A stretch of 15,287 nucleotides of DNA from Fidelibacterota bacterium (GCA_029931905.1 JAOZRH010000020.1:1-15287), one strand, 5' to 3'. Shown: positions 1 through 8,533, numbered from the stretch's first letter. The notes: a model not told the origin generated them from the letters alone. Translations and numbers: made by a program.

Positions 1-108
1 AGGATAAAGAATATTTGCTACCGAGTTCGAAAAATTAGAAATTTGAAATTGAATAATATTTGAGATTTCGATATTGGATATTTGGTGTTGGATATTCAAA
101 TTCTCATG
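1..108. repeat. Gene-free edge with degenerate GGATATT repeats
   Basis: No coding region is visible between the window edge and the gltX stop. Positions 60-100 are built from variants of one short word: TTGGATATT occurs exactly at 74-82 and 88-96 (14-nt period), GATATT at 70-75, and looser ATATTTGA and GAAATTTGA versions precede them. The region lies downstream of the minus-strand operon, so it could act as a spacer or transcription end, but I see no GC-rich hairpin with a T-run. It looks like an intergenic degenerate repeat family; copy number elsewhere in the genome is unknown. Confidence 0.45.
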
Positions 109-1524
109 TTAAAAAAACTTCCCAACTCTCGAAATATTTTCTTCTTTTCCAAAATATTCAACAATACAATCGAGCTCTGGTCCGTGCATTTCGCCAGTAA
201 GTGCAATTCGAATTGGCATCCATAAATCTTTGCCTTTTATTCCAGTATCATTTTGAACTTTTTTCATAATAGAATAGAAATCATTTGCTGTCAATTCATC
301 TAAATCACTCACTTTTTCTGAATAACTTTTTAGAACGATTTTTGTTGAATCGGTTCCAATTATTTTCTTTGCTTCTTCGTCATTTATTTCAAATTCTGTT
401 TGTGTAAAAGTTTTTAGTTTCTCTTGAATATCCGTCATTTTTACCAATCTTGGTTTCAATGATTTTAAAGCAATATGAATTTTATCTTTTTTTAATTTAC
501 TTTCATCAATCCATTTTTTAGCTTCAACAAAATAACTCTCATCGCTCATTTTTCTAATATATTGACCATTCATCCAATCTAATTTTTTCACATCAAAAAC
601 CGAACCAGATTTATTTATTCGTTCAAGCGAAAATTCATTCACCAATTCTTCAAGTGAAAATATTTCTTTTTTCCCTCCCGGATTCCAACCTAAAAGAGCG
701 AGAAAATTTAGCAAAGCCGAAGGTAAATATCCTTTATTTAAATAATCTTCAACCGCAACATCGCCCTGTCGTTTTGATAATTTAGATCGGTCGGAATTCA
801 AAAGTAAAGGCAAATGAGCGAATTTTGGTGCTTTCCAACCCAAGTAACGATAGAGCAATAAATGTTTTGGCAATGACGATAACCACTCCTCGCCCCTGAT
901 AACATGAGAAATTTTCATATAATGATCGTCAACGACATTTGCAAGATGATAAGTTGGAAATCCGTCTGTTTTTATCAGAATTTGGTCACTTACTTCCGAA
1001 TAATCAATTTTCACTTTTCCACGGACTTTATCTTTGAATGTAATTCCACCTGTTTCTGGAACTTTTAAACGAACTGTAAAATTTTCAGATTTAGCTCGTT
1101 CATCAGATTCTTCTTGTGAAAGATTTCTACACTTTCCATCATATTTTGGATCTTCTTTATTTGCAACTTGTTTTTCATGCAATTCTTTCAATCGTTCAGG
1201 AGTGCAAAAACATCTATAAGCATTTCCATCTTGAATTAATTTATCTACTTCCTTTTTATAAATATTATTTCTTTTACTTTGAAAATATGGTGCATTTTCA
1301 TCTTCTTTTCCTGGCCCAAAATCGTACTCAATTCCAACAGATTTTAGAGAATTCATTAAATTTTCTACTGCACCTTCTTGATATCTTGTTTGATCGGTAT
1401 CTTCAATTCTTAAAATAAATTTCCCTTCATTTTTTTTGGCATATAAATAATTATAAAGTGCTGTCCGCAATCCACCAACATGTAAATATCCGGTAGGACT
1501 TGGCGCGAATCTTGTAACAATCAT
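109..1524 (-). CDS. gltX: Glutamyl-tRNA synthetase
   Basis: This class Ib aminoacyl-tRNA synthetase attaches glutamate to tRNA-Glu in the cytoplasm. The 471-residue product is full length for a bacterial GluRS. The Rossmann catalytic domain has the HIGH-type signature HVGG at residues 15-18 within FAPSPTGYLHVGG, followed by RIEDTD at 39-44. A CxC pair (C105, C107) with Y128 and C132 fits the zinc-binding insertion of many GluRS. GEEW lies at 211-214 and the KMSKS-type loop is SKLSKRQG at 247-254; the C-terminal part is the helical anticodon-binding domain. The start is supported by AAGGAG upstream and an ATGA overlap of 4 nt with the stop of the preceding dedA-like gene. Whether it is discriminating or also charges tRNA-Gln cannot be told, because no gatCAB or glnS is in view. 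Confidence 0.97.
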   Translation of the reverse strand: MIVTRFAPSPTGYLHVGGLRTALYNYLYAKKNEGKFILRIEDTDQTRYQEGAVENLMNSLKSVGIEYDFGPGKEDENAPYFQSKRNNIYKKEVDKLIQDGNAYRCFCTPERLKELHEKQVANKEDPKYDGKCRNLSQEESDERAKSENFTVRLKVPETGGITFKDKVRGKVKIDYSEVSDQILIKTDGFPTYHLANVVDDHYMKISHVIRGEEWLSSLPKHLLLYRYLGWKAPKFAHLPLLLNSDRSKLSKRQGDVAVEDYLNKGYLPSALLNFLALLGWNPGGKKEIFSLEELVNEFSLERINKSGSVFDVKKLDWMNGQYIRKMSDESYFVEAKKWIDESKLKKDKIHIALKSLKPRLVKMTDIQEKLKTFTQTEFEINDEEAKKIIGTDSTKIVLKSYSEKVSDLDELTANDFYSIMKKVQNDTGIKGKDLWMPIRIALTGEMHGPELDCIVEYFGKEENISRVGKFF

Positions 1525-2147
1525 TTCATCTCCTTTTTGTAATTCACAACATATTTTTCTCGTCTAATAAACCATACGACAATTATAATAAAAAATATTA
1601 TTCCCGCTACAATATTATATTGTTTTAATATCATTTGAATTCTTTCCCAATTATCGCCAATATAATATCCCATCATCATCAATAAATAATTATAAATAAA
1701 TGTCGAAGTAGAAATCAATAATAATGCCTTCCACCATTTAATCCTTGAGATGCCAGAAAACACTCCAATTACAGTTCGCATACCAAGGAAAATTCTATTC
1801 ATAAATATTACCCAAACTCCATATTTATTGAACTTTTTTTCTATCCGCTTAAGAAAATTGATCGGCATAAGTTTATGATTTGTCTCAAAAAAGAAATCTC
1901 GTCCCCAATGATGTCCAACAGAAAAGGAAAACATAAATCCTAAGACACTTCCAAGTAATGAAAAAATAAAAAGAGCTGTTAAAGAATGCGAAAAAGTTCC
2001 GAAAAGATAAGCTGTAAAAACCAACATCGTATCGCCCGGAATTGGTGGAAAAATATTTTCAATAAACGAAACGATGAAAATTATTAAAATCAAATAAAAT
2101 GGGCTTGTACTCCCCAATAACTCAATAATACTTTTCATTAATTCCAT
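1521..2147 (-). CDS. DedA-family (SNARE-associated/VTT domain) membrane protein
   Basis: This is a 208-residue inner-membrane protein of the DedA superfamily, whose members act in membrane homeostasis, envelope stress resistance or lipid transport (several have been linked to undecaprenyl-phosphate or phosphatidylethanolamine flipping). Hydrophobic segments lie at about residues 16-32, 42-77, 140-162 and 178-195. The family's re-entrant loop motif is visible as E30 followed by PPIPGD at 34-39, and the second conserved block is NRIFLGMRTVIGVFSG at 117-132 with R118 and R124. The last four bases overlap gltX, so the two are translationally coupled. The start could be Met1 or Met4; AAGAAG lies upstream of both. 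The exact substrate cannot be inferred. Confidence 0.9.
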   Translation of the reverse strand: MELMKSIIELLGSTSPFYLILIIFIVSFIENIFPPIPGDTMLVFTAYLFGTFSHSLTALFIFSLLGSVLGFMFSFSVGHHWGRDFFFETNHKLMPINFLKRIEKKFNKYGVWVIFMNRIFLGMRTVIGVFSGISRIKWWKALLLISTSTFIYNYLLMMMGYYIGDNWERIQMILKQYNIVAGIIFFIIIVVWFIRREKYVVNYKKEMK

Positions 2148-2160
2148 TTAATTACTTCTT

Positions 2161-2190
2161 TTTATATTAATAATTTTAGCTTGATAACAA
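2161..2190 (-). promoter_or_regulatory. Possible promoter for dedA-like/gltX
   Basis: The 47-nt gap after ispF is the largest within the minus-strand cluster. On the minus strand it contains TTGTTA (2185-2190), an 18-nt spacer and TATAAA (2161-2166), resembling sigma-70 boxes. Transcription would begin only about 7 nt before the annotated Met1, which is short and favours Met4 as the start if this promoter is used. In AT-rich DNA such matches arise by chance, so this is weak. Confidence 0.22.
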
Positions 2191-2194
2191 TATA

Positions 2195-2674
2195 TTATTC
2201 TTTGATGGCGGTAACAATGGAAAAAACCTGAATACCTTTGTTTTTGCCAAACTCTGTAAGCTCTTCACCCGATGTAGCAGTTATTCCAACATCTGATGTT
2301 TCTAAAGATAAAATTCTTGCAATAGATTTCTTCATTTGTGGAATATATGGTGTAATTGCTGGTTGTTTACATTCAATACTCACCGATACATGTGTAATCT
2401 TAAATCCGTTTAAAAATTCTAGTGCTTTCAAAAGGTATTCTTCACTATCAACAATTCCACTTTTACACATTTCGTCCGCAATCTTTCCAAGAATATTTAC
2501 ACCAGTAATTCCAGAAACGGCATTTGTTATAGAATGTAAAACCACATCTGAATCACTATTTCCATGCAATGGCAATTCATTTCGAAAAACAACTCCACCC
2601 AATACTAATTCTTTATTTTGCCCTAAAAAATTGTGTTTATGACTATCTTGTCCAATTCCAGTTTTAATTTTCAT
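2195..2674 (-). CDS. ispF: 2-C-methyl-D-erythritol 2,4-cyclodiphosphate synthase, variant type
   Basis: IspF cyclises CDP-methylerythritol 2-phosphate to MEcPP with release of CMP in the MEP isoprenoid pathway. At 159 residues it has the usual length. The metal ligands of the family are present: D10 and H12 in GIGQDSH, and H47 in SDSDVVLH. HGNSDSD at 37-43 matches the active-site loop. It departs from the textbook family in the next block: the usual DA..GA...GDIG..FPD is replaced by NAVSG...NILGKIADE (51-68), and the C-terminal motif reads TATSGEELT (132-140). As I remember them, chlamydial IspF proteins show the same pattern (ILGGLADE, TATSGE), so this is probably a functional alternative type, not a decayed gene. 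It overlaps ispD by 11 nt and is preceded by GAGG at good spacing. Confidence 0.9.
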   Translation of the reverse strand: MKIKTGIGQDSHKHNFLGQNKELVLGGVVFRNELPLHGNSDSDVVLHSITNAVSGITGVNILGKIADEMCKSGIVDSEEYLLKALEFLNGFKITHVSVSIECKQPAITPYIPQMKKSIARILSLETSDVGITATSGEELTEFGKNKGIQVFSIVTAIKE

Positions 2675-3347
2675 TGATTACCTCTTTTGCAATTGTCAAA
2701 TCTGTTTTTGTAGTAATTTTTATATTTTCATAAGTATCTGAAATAACTACAACTTTTCCACCAATTTTTTCCATTAGTGATGAATCGTCTGTCCCATAAT
2801 AATTATTTTCTTTAGCATAACTATAAGCCTTTAAAATAGCTTCTCTATTAAATATTTGTGGTGTATTTATTCTATATAAAATTTTTCTATTTGGTGTGCT
2901 TTTAATTAAATTGTTTTCTACAACCTTAATTGTATTAATTGTTGGAACACCAGCAATTGCACCATCATATTGTTTCAGCAACTTTAATCCATCGCCGATT
3001 ATATTTTCTGCAAAAAATGGTCGCACCGCATCGTGAATCAATACAACATTTGTTTCTTTATCTAATATTTCCAACCCATTTGCCACAGAATCTTGTCTTT
3101 TACTTCCGCCAAGAACAATTTTTATTTCTTTTGGAGAATTAATTTTATTACAAACCTCAACAATTTGTTTTTTAATATCTTCCGAAACTGAAATAATTAT
3201 TTCTTTTATTCTATTATCATTAACAAAACGCATTAATGTGTAATAAATAATTGGATTATTAGAAATTTCTATCAACTGTTTTGGAACTTTAGAATTCATT
3301 CTTTGTCCAAATCCAGCAGCAGGAATAATTACTGATATTTTATCCAT
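2664..3347 (-). CDS. ispD: 2-C-methyl-D-erythritol 4-phosphate cytidylyltransferase
   Basis: IspD transfers CMP from CTP to methylerythritol 4-phosphate, the third step of the MEP pathway. The 227-residue protein is a full-length nucleotidyltransferase. The CTP-binding glycine-rich loop is AAGFGQRMNSKVPKQ at 10-24, including R16 and K23. HDAVRP lies at 105-110, GVPTINTIK at 133-141, TPQ at 162-164, TDD at 186-188 and NIKIT at 208-212, which contains the conserved substrate-contacting lysine. The usual Thr-Asp before TIK is changed to IN, a small deviation. The gene follows queA by 16 nt without a clear Shine-Dalgarno sequence and overlaps ispF by 11 nt, so two steps of the pathway are coupled; the intervening enzyme IspE is not in this window. 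Confidence 0.95.
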   Translation of the reverse strand: MDKISVIIPAAGFGQRMNSKVPKQLIEISNNPIIYYTLMRFVNDNRIKEIIISVSEDIKKQIVEVCNKINSPKEIKIVLGGSKRQDSVANGLEILDKETNVVLIHDAVRPFFAENIIGDGLKLLKQYDGAIAGVPTINTIKVVENNLIKSTPNRKILYRINTPQIFNREAILKAYSYAKENNYYGTDDSSLMEKIGGKVVVISDTYENIKITTKTDLTIAKEVINEN

Positions 3348-3363
3348 AATAAAAAATTATTGA

Positions 3364-4434
3364 TTAAATAATCAACATTGCATCGCCATAAGAATAAAAA
3401 CCATATTCTTTGTCAATAGCTTCCTTATATGCTTTCATAATAAAATTTTTATCGGCAAAAGCAGAAACCAACATTATCAAAGTAGATTTTGGTTGATGAA
3501 AATTTGTGATTAGTTTATCAACAATTTGGAAATTATAAGGAGGATAAATAAATTTATCTGTCCACGAATTTTGTTCTGTAATTTGCATATCCGAAATATA
3601 AGCAGATTCTAAAGCTCTAACTACCGAAGTTCCAACAGCAAAAATATTATTACCATTTTTCATTGTATTATTAACCATATCTGCTGTTTCTTTTGAAATA
3701 TGATAAAACTCAGAGTGCATATTATGACGACTAACATCTTCAACAACAACTGGCTTAAATGTTCCAAGCCCTATATGCAAAGTAATTGGAGTAATATTAA
3801 CATTTTTTTTCTCTATCTTCTTTAATATTTTGTCTGTAAAATGTAATCCAGCAGTTGGTGCTGCAACAGCTCCCGCATTTTCTGCAAACACAGTTTGATA
3901 TCTAATTTTATCTATTGGTTCACTTTCTCTTTTCATATACGGTGGAATTGGTGATTTACCATTTTCCATTACATAATCCATAAATTCCTCTTTGGAAACA
4001 TTATGTCTTATAACACGCCCACTTGATACAGTATTATCAATCACATCACAATGGATTTTGTCAGTAAAGTTTAATTTATTACCAATTCGCACTTTACGAG
4101 CAGGATTAACAATAACTTCCCATATCTGTTCATCGAGAGCCCTTAATAAAAATATTTCCACTTTTGCTTCTGTTTTATCTTTTATTGCGAACAATCTAGC
4201 GGGGAATACTTTCGTATTATTCAAAACTAAACAATCGTTTGGTTCAAAATATTTTACCACATCTACAAATTTACGATGTTCTATAGTTTTTTTCTTTCTA
4301 TCCAATACCATCAATCTCGATTCTCCACGAGTTTCTACTGGATATTTAGATATTAAATTTTCCGGTAAATCATAATAAAAATCAGATAAATGATATGAAT
4401 TTTGTTTGTTATTAAAAATCTCAAATTTTGTCAT
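3364..4434 (-). CDS. queA: S-adenosylmethionine:tRNA ribosyltransferase-isomerase
   Basis: QueA moves the ribosyl group of SAM onto preQ1 at position 34 of tRNAs with GUN anticodons, giving epoxyqueuosine. The 356-residue protein carries the family blocks SDFYYDLPENLI (17-28), LNNTKVFPARL (71-81), PPYMKR (164-169), RYQTVFA (178-184), AAPTAGLHFT (191-200), HIGLGTF (220-226), NFHQPKSTL (311-319) and the terminal GDAMLI. The start used adds about 13 residues before the usual QueA N-terminus; no Met lies closer to LSDF, and AAGGAA precedes this ATG, so the extension seems real. It overlaps ruvB by 14 nt. Linkage of ruvB with queA is common in bacteria. The downstream partners Tgt and QueG/QueH are not in the window. 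Confidence 0.96.
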   Translation of the reverse strand: MTKFEIFNNKQNSYHLSDFYYDLPENLISKYPVETRGESRLMVLDRKKKTIEHRKFVDVVKYFEPNDCLVLNNTKVFPARLFAIKDKTEAKVEIFLLRALDEQIWEVIVNPARKVRIGNKLNFTDKIHCDVIDNTVSSGRVIRHNVSKEEFMDYVMENGKSPIPPYMKRESEPIDKIRYQTVFAENAGAVAAPTAGLHFTDKILKKIEKKNVNITPITLHIGLGTFKPVVVEDVSRHNMHSEFYHISKETADMVNNTMKNGNNIFAVGTSVVRALESAYISDMQITEQNSWTDKFIYPPYNFQIVDKLITNFHQPKSTLIMLVSAFADKNFIMKAYKEAIDKEYGFYSYGDAMLII

Positions 4435-5461
4435 TAAATAAATTTCCTTGTTTATTATTTTTAATTTCTTTGTTAAGATTATAATGCTTGTATGTTCTAT
4501 CTAAAGCAACACGACCTCGTGATGTTCTTTGAATGAATCCCTCTTGAATTAGAAATGGTTCATAAACTTCTTCTATTGTATCAGCTTCTTCACCTATCGA
4601 AACAGCTAAATTTTGTAATCCAACAGGACCACCATAAAAATTATTAACCAATGTTAACAATATTCTTTTATCCATATTATCCAAGCCAATTTCATCTATT
4701 TCCAACATCAATAATGCACCCTTTGCTGTTTCCAGTGTAATAATTCCATTTGCTTGAATTTGTGAATAATCGCGACATCTTTTTAATAAGCGATTTGCTA
4801 TTCTTGGTGTTCCTCGTGATCTTTTTGCGATTTCATCAGCACCAGCTTTTGTTATTTCAATGTTTAATCTTTTTGCAGAACGATTAATAATTTCTGCCAA
4901 TTCACTCGTTTTGTAATAATCAACATGTAAAGTAATACCAAATCTATCTCTCATTGGAGAAGTTAATAAACCAGCACGAGTTGTAGCACCCACCAATGTA
5001 AACCCTTCCAGATTTAATTGAATACTTCTCGCACTTGGTCCCTTGTCTATCATTATATCTATTTTAAAATCTTCCATAGCCGAATATAAATATTCTTCTA
5101 CTACTTTATTTGTTCTGTGAATTTCATCAATAAATAAAACATCTTTGAAATTCAAATTTGTTAAAATGCCAGCCAAATCTCCAGCTTTTTCCATAACAGG
5201 ACCTGAAGTTGGTTTGATATTAGAATTTAACTCTTTTGCAATTATATTTGCCAATGTTGTTTTCCCTAACCCCGGAGGTCCAAATAATAAAATATGATCA
5301 ATTGGCTCATTTCTTTGCTGTGCTGCTTTTATACTAATTGCTAAATTTTCTTTTAATTTTTTTTGACCAATAAATTCAGATAATTTTTCAGGTCGAAGTG
5401 AAATGGCACTTTTTGTTTTCTCTTCCTCTTGTTTTTCTGGATTTGTAAATTCTGAACGCAT
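4421..5461 (-). CDS. ruvB: Holliday junction branch-migration ATPase RuvB
   Basis: RuvB is the AAA+ motor that, with RuvA, drives branch migration of Holliday junctions for RuvC cleavage. The 346-residue protein is full length. Walker A is GPPGLGKTT at 61-69, Walker B is LFIDEIH at 109-115, sensor 1 is GATTRAG at 158-164, and the arginine finger region is SPMRDRFG at 168-175. RGTPRIANRLLKR follows as sensor 2. The C-terminal winged-helix domain ends in EPFLIQEGFIQRTSRGRVA. RuvA and RuvC must be encoded elsewhere. The start ATG shares one base with the stop codon of tktC (TAATG), and the 3' end overlaps queA by 14 nt. Confidence 0.97.
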   Translation of the reverse strand: MRSEFTNPEKQEEEKTKSAISLRPEKLSEFIGQKKLKENLAISIKAAQQRNEPIDHILLFGPPGLGKTTLANIIAKELNSNIKPTSGPVMEKAGDLAGILTNLNFKDVLFIDEIHRTNKVVEEYLYSAMEDFKIDIMIDKGPSARSIQLNLEGFTLVGATTRAGLLTSPMRDRFGITLHVDYYKTSELAEIINRSAKRLNIEITKAGADEIAKRSRGTPRIANRLLKRCRDYSQIQANGIITLETAKGALLMLEIDEIGLDNMDKRILLTLVNNFYGGPVGLQNLAVSIGEEADTIEEVYEPFLIQEGFIQRTSRGRVALDRTYKHYNLNKEIKNNKQGNLFNDKI

Positions 5462-6432
5462 TATCTTTTTCTTTTTACTACTTTTTTTACACTTTCTACA
5501 ATATTTTTTGAACGCAAACCATAATATGTAAGCAACTGTTCTGATGTTCCAGATATACCAAACTCATCTTTTATTCCAACCATCTCGATTGGAACAGGAA
5601 ATTGTTGGCTTAAAACTTCCGACACAGCACTACCTAAACCTCCAGCAATTTGATGTTCTTCTGCCGTAACAATTGCACCTGTTGATTTTGCAGATTTTAG
5701 AATTGCTTCAATATCGAGAGGTTTAATTGTGTGCATATTTAAAACACTTGCAGAAATTCCCATTTCTTTTAATTCTTTGGAAGCCTTCAATGCTTCATAA
5801 ACTAAAACACCACAAGCAATAATTGTAACATCATTTCCGTCTTTTAACTTCTGTGCTTTTCCAATTTCAAATAAAGAATCTTCACTTATAATTACTGGCG
5901 ACTTTTGTCTACCTAATCTAATATATATCGGTCCATCAAAATTAACAGCTTCAAATATTGCCTTTTTTGTTTCATTAAAATCGGCAGGGACAACAACGGT
6001 CATATTTGGCAAAACTCTCATCAAAGCAATATCTTCAAGTATTTGATGTGTTGCACCATCTTCACCAACAGTAACCCCTGTATGAGTTGCAACCAATTTT
6101 ACATTCGATTGAGAATATGCAATTAATACTCGAATCTGATCCCAAACTCTACCAGTAATAAAAGCACCAAATGTTGAAACAAATGGAATTTTATCTTCCA
6201 AAGAAAATCCCGTTGCAACAGCTATCATATTTTGTTCGGCAATTCCCACATTAAAAAATCTATTTGGATATTTTTCAGCAAACATATTTGCCTTTACAGA
6301 ACCTGTAACATCAGCAGTTAACACAACAACTTTGTCGTTAATTTTACCCAATTCAACTAATGCTTCGCCAAAACCACTACGAGTTGCTAATTCAGTGGGA
6401 TTATTAAAAATGTTATCTTTTAAATATTTCAT
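5461..6432 (-). CDS. Transketolase, C-terminal subunit
   Basis: This is the pyrimidine-binding plus C-terminal half of a transketolase, which with the N-terminal subunit transfers two-carbon ketol units in the non-oxidative pentose phosphate pathway. The 323 residues match the split form common in archaea, Firmicutes and many uncultured bacteria. ATRSGFGEAL opens the Pyr domain, and VGIAEQNM at 62-69 contains the glutamate (E66) expected to activate thiamine diphosphate. The transketolase C-terminal domain follows, with EEHQIAGGLGSAV near residue 260. ATGA overlap of 4 nt with the N-terminal subunit implies coupled synthesis of equal amounts. A related role as a 1-deoxyxylulose-5-phosphate synthase half is less likely, because the paired N-terminal subunit looks like transketolase. 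Confidence 0.93.
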   Translation of the reverse strand: MKYLKDNIFNNPTELATRSGFGEALVELGKINDKVVVLTADVTGSVKANMFAEKYPNRFFNVGIAEQNMIAVATGFSLEDKIPFVSTFGAFITGRVWDQIRVLIAYSQSNVKLVATHTGVTVGEDGATHQILEDIALMRVLPNMTVVVPADFNETKKAIFEAVNFDGPIYIRLGRQKSPVIISEDSLFEIGKAQKLKDGNDVTIIACGVLVYEALKASKELKEMGISASVLNMHTIKPLDIEAILKSAKSTGAIVTAEEHQIAGGLGSAVSEVLSQQFPVPIEMVGIKDEFGISGTSEQLLTYYGLRSKNIVESVKKVVKRKR

Positions 6433-7280
6433 GACAAACCTATCTTTGAATAATATTCTTCAATTTCTTTTATGGCGATTTTTACATCTTCATCATTCGG
6501 AGCAGTACCATGCCATTTAGATACCCCGTCCATATAAGAAACTGGAAAACCAAGCTTTGTATAAAAAAGAATCATTGTCGGTTTTGTTTTTTCTAACTTT
6601 GCCTGTTCAAAAGTGTTAATTATTTCTTGAATATCATTACCATTTGCAGATAAAACATTCCAATTAAATGCTCTCCATTTGTCAGCTAATGGCTCTAATT
6701 TGTTAATATCTTCAGTGTTTCCATCAATCTGTATAAAATTTCTATCTGTAAAAGCAATCAAATTTGACAATTCACGATGACCAGCAAACATTGCCGATTC
6801 CCAAATTGAACCTTCTTGTGATTCGCCATCGCCAATAGAACAATAAATTCTGTGTGTTTTTCTATCTTTTTGTGCAGAAAGGGCCATTCCACAAGCAACA
6901 CCAAGCCCTTGTCCTAAACTTCCGGTAGAAATTTCAACTCCTGGCAGATCTAAAGCGTTGGGATGTCCCTGTAGTCGCGAATTTAACTTTCTTAATGACA
7001 ACAATTCACTAACAGGGAAATATTTTGCATGAGCTAATGCCGAATAATAAACTGGAGCAACATGCCCATTTGATAAAATGAAACGATCTCTTTTTTCCCA
7101 ATTAGGATTATTGGGATCATGATTTAAAGTATGAAAATATAAAACTGTAAAAATATCAGCCAATCCCAATGAGCCACCTATGTGACCAGATTTTGCATTA
7201 TGAATGATCTTTACAACATCAATTCTTATTTTTTTTGAGATTTCAACTATATTTTTTATTTTATTTTCTATTTTATGCAT
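6429..7280 (-). CDS. Transketolase, N-terminal (ThDP pyrophosphate-binding) subunit
   Basis: The 283-residue product is the N-terminal half of a split transketolase and binds the diphosphate end of ThDP through Mg2+. The signature GDGESQEGSIW starts at G150, with the second metal ligand N181 in TDRN, forming the GDG...N motif. SGHIGGSLG at 31-39 and NGH at 71-73 provide the conserved histidines H33 and H73, H106 lies in LQGHP, and STGSLGQGL at 118-126 is also typical. AAGGA lies about nine bases before the ATG, supporting the start. This is the first gene of the minus-strand cluster and probably lies next to its main promoter in the 7281-7469 region, although I could not identify convincing boxes. 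Confidence 0.94.
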   Translation of the reverse strand: MHKIENKIKNIVEISKKIRIDVVKIIHNAKSGHIGGSLGLADIFTVLYFHTLNHDPNNPNWEKRDRFILSNGHVAPVYYSALAHAKYFPVSELLSLRKLNSRLQGHPNALDLPGVEISTGSLGQGLGVACGMALSAQKDRKTHRIYCSIGDGESQEGSIWESAMFAGHRELSNLIAFTDRNFIQIDGNTEDINKLEPLADKWRAFNWNVLSANGNDIQEIINTFEQAKLEKTKPTMILFYTKLGFPVSYMDGVSKWHGTAPNDEDVKIAIKEIEEYYSKIGLS

Positions 7281-7469
7281 TATTTTTCTTCCTTCTAGGT
7301 TTGTAATTTACTAAATTTTTTCCCGTTTTGCAATTGAATTCCATAGAATCAACCAAAACAAAAGCTATAACAATCTATTTATATATCAAATTTAAAAACA
7401 ATGACTTTTATAATCATCTTTTCCCAATTTTATTTTGGATAAATTATAATTATTTAATAATTTAACCTA

Positions 7470-7997
7470 ATGAAACCAATCAATGTAAAACCAGTCAAAC
7501 TAATTATAGGATTATTATATTCAAACGAATTTATAAATTTTGAAAAATTCATTAATTTATTAACAACAATTTTTGGAGAAATAGATACAATTAGTTCTCA
7601 ATTTAAATTTGATTACACTAATTATTACAAAACAGAAATGGGTAACAATTTAAATCGTAAATTCCTAAGCTTTAAACATCTTATTTCGCCACAACGAATA
7701 TCAGAAATAAAAATTATTACGAACAAGATTGAGCAAAAATATTCAAATGAACACCAACGAACAATAAATATTGACCCTGGATATTTAGATTTAGATAAAT
7801 TAGTTTTAGCATCTGCAAAATACGGCAGACAAAAAATATATCTCGATAAAGGCATTTATGCAGACCCAATTTTAGAATACTATAAAAAAAGCTTTTCACC
7901 TTTTGCATGGAGCTTTCCAGATTTCAAATCTCCCGAATATTATGATTTTTTTTCAAGGGTACGAATAAGCTACAAAAAACAGTTAAAAATAATTTAG
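7470..7997 (+). CDS. DUF4416 family protein
   Basis: The 175-residue product matches my memory of DUF4416, a family of unknown function found in deeply branching and uncultured bacteria. It shows the family-like opening VKLIIGLLYS, FKFDYTNYYKTEMG near residues 48-61, NIDPGYLDLDKLVLAS at about 100-115, and the C-terminal YADPILEYYKKSFSPFAWSFPDFKSPEYYDFF. It has no signal peptide or membrane segment and is rich in aromatic and charged residues, so it is probably a soluble cytoplasmic protein. No Shine-Dalgarno sequence precedes the ATG. A perfect TATAAT at 7445-7450 lies 19 nt before the start, but no matching -35 box is evident. The next gene begins 32 nt downstream. I cannot propose a reaction. 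Confidence 0.8.
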   Translation: MKPINVKPVKLIIGLLYSNEFINFEKFINLLTTIFGEIDTISSQFKFDYTNYYKTEMGNNLNRKFLSFKHLISPQRISEIKIITNKIEQKYSNEHQRTINIDPGYLDLDKLVLASAKYGRQKIYLDKGIYADPILEYYKKSFSPFAWSFPDFKSPEYYDFFSRVRISYKKQLKII

Positions 7998-8029
7998 TGT
8001 AATACAAAAGATTTACTTATATTAAAAAC

Positions 8030-8533
8030 ATGAAACATTTTAAACTACTACAAACAGCAGATGTAAATTTTTATAAAAAATTTGAACGGCAATGGAAGAA
8101 TTATATTTTACAAATTTCAATCGCAACGCTCGCGATATTTATTGCAATGTTATTTATAAAAATGCAACATGTTGTAATGATTGCATCTTTGGGTGCCACC
8201 GCATTTATTGTTTTTATTACACCAAGTAATTTCACAGCTAATCAGCGAAATGTTGTTGGTGGACACACAATAGGAACAATAATTGGAATCTTGTTTTCAT
8301 TAATTCCCATTTCAGGTACAATTTTTCCTATTATAATTTATTCATTGACAGTTGGAACAGCAATGTTTTTTATGGCACTTACCGATATGGAACATCCACC
8401 AGCTTGTGCAACTGCCTTAGGAATTGTTACTATGGGATATACTTGGGAAATGATTATTGCCTTTCTTACAGGTATAATTGTTTTATCAACAATACATCAT
8501 TTAACAAAATCAAAATTAAAAGATTTAGTATAA
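8030..8533 (+). CDS. HPP-family integral membrane protein
   Basis: This 167-residue protein has about four transmembrane segments (roughly 26-45, 48-65, 75-95 with 97-116, and 140-158) and the defining family motif HPP at residues 122-124 in MEHPPACATALG. The second family block PSNFTANQRNVVGGH lies at 65-79. Some HPP proteins of cyanobacteria and chloroplasts have been described as nitrite transporters, but most bacterial members are uncharacterised, so transport is possible and the substrate is unknown. The gene has no clear ribosome-binding site. It is followed after 5 nt by the DUF2953 gene, and together with gerW-like and crp-like genes it makes a compact operon. Residues 37-43 (FIAMLFI) recur in the next protein with nearly identical DNA. 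Confidence 0.88.
   Translation: MKHFKLLQTADVNFYKKFERQWKNYILQISIATLAIFIAMLFIKMQHVVMIASLGATAFIVFITPSNFTANQRNVVGGHTIGTIIGILFSLIPISGTIFPIIIYSLTVGTAMFFMALTDMEHPPACATALGIVTMGYTWEMIIAFLTGIIVLSTIHHLTKSKLKDLV

Noticed and set aside
3992..4375. Open frame of 127 codons on the plus strand opposite queA
   Set aside because: It is antisense to a conserved full-length queA, has no ribosome site and encodes no recognisable family; the same applies to the other antisense frames opposite gltX, ispF and ispD.
5461..7280. Frameshifted single transketolase gene
   Set aside because: Each half has its own start, normal domain limits and an ATGA overlap; two-subunit transketolases are a normal arrangement.
7281..7469. 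Promoters for the two divergent clusters
   Set aside because: A perfect TATAAT at 7445-7450 is present on the plus strand, but no -35 partner at suitable spacing; on the minus strand no pair of boxes was convincing. The region probably holds promoters, but I cannot place them.
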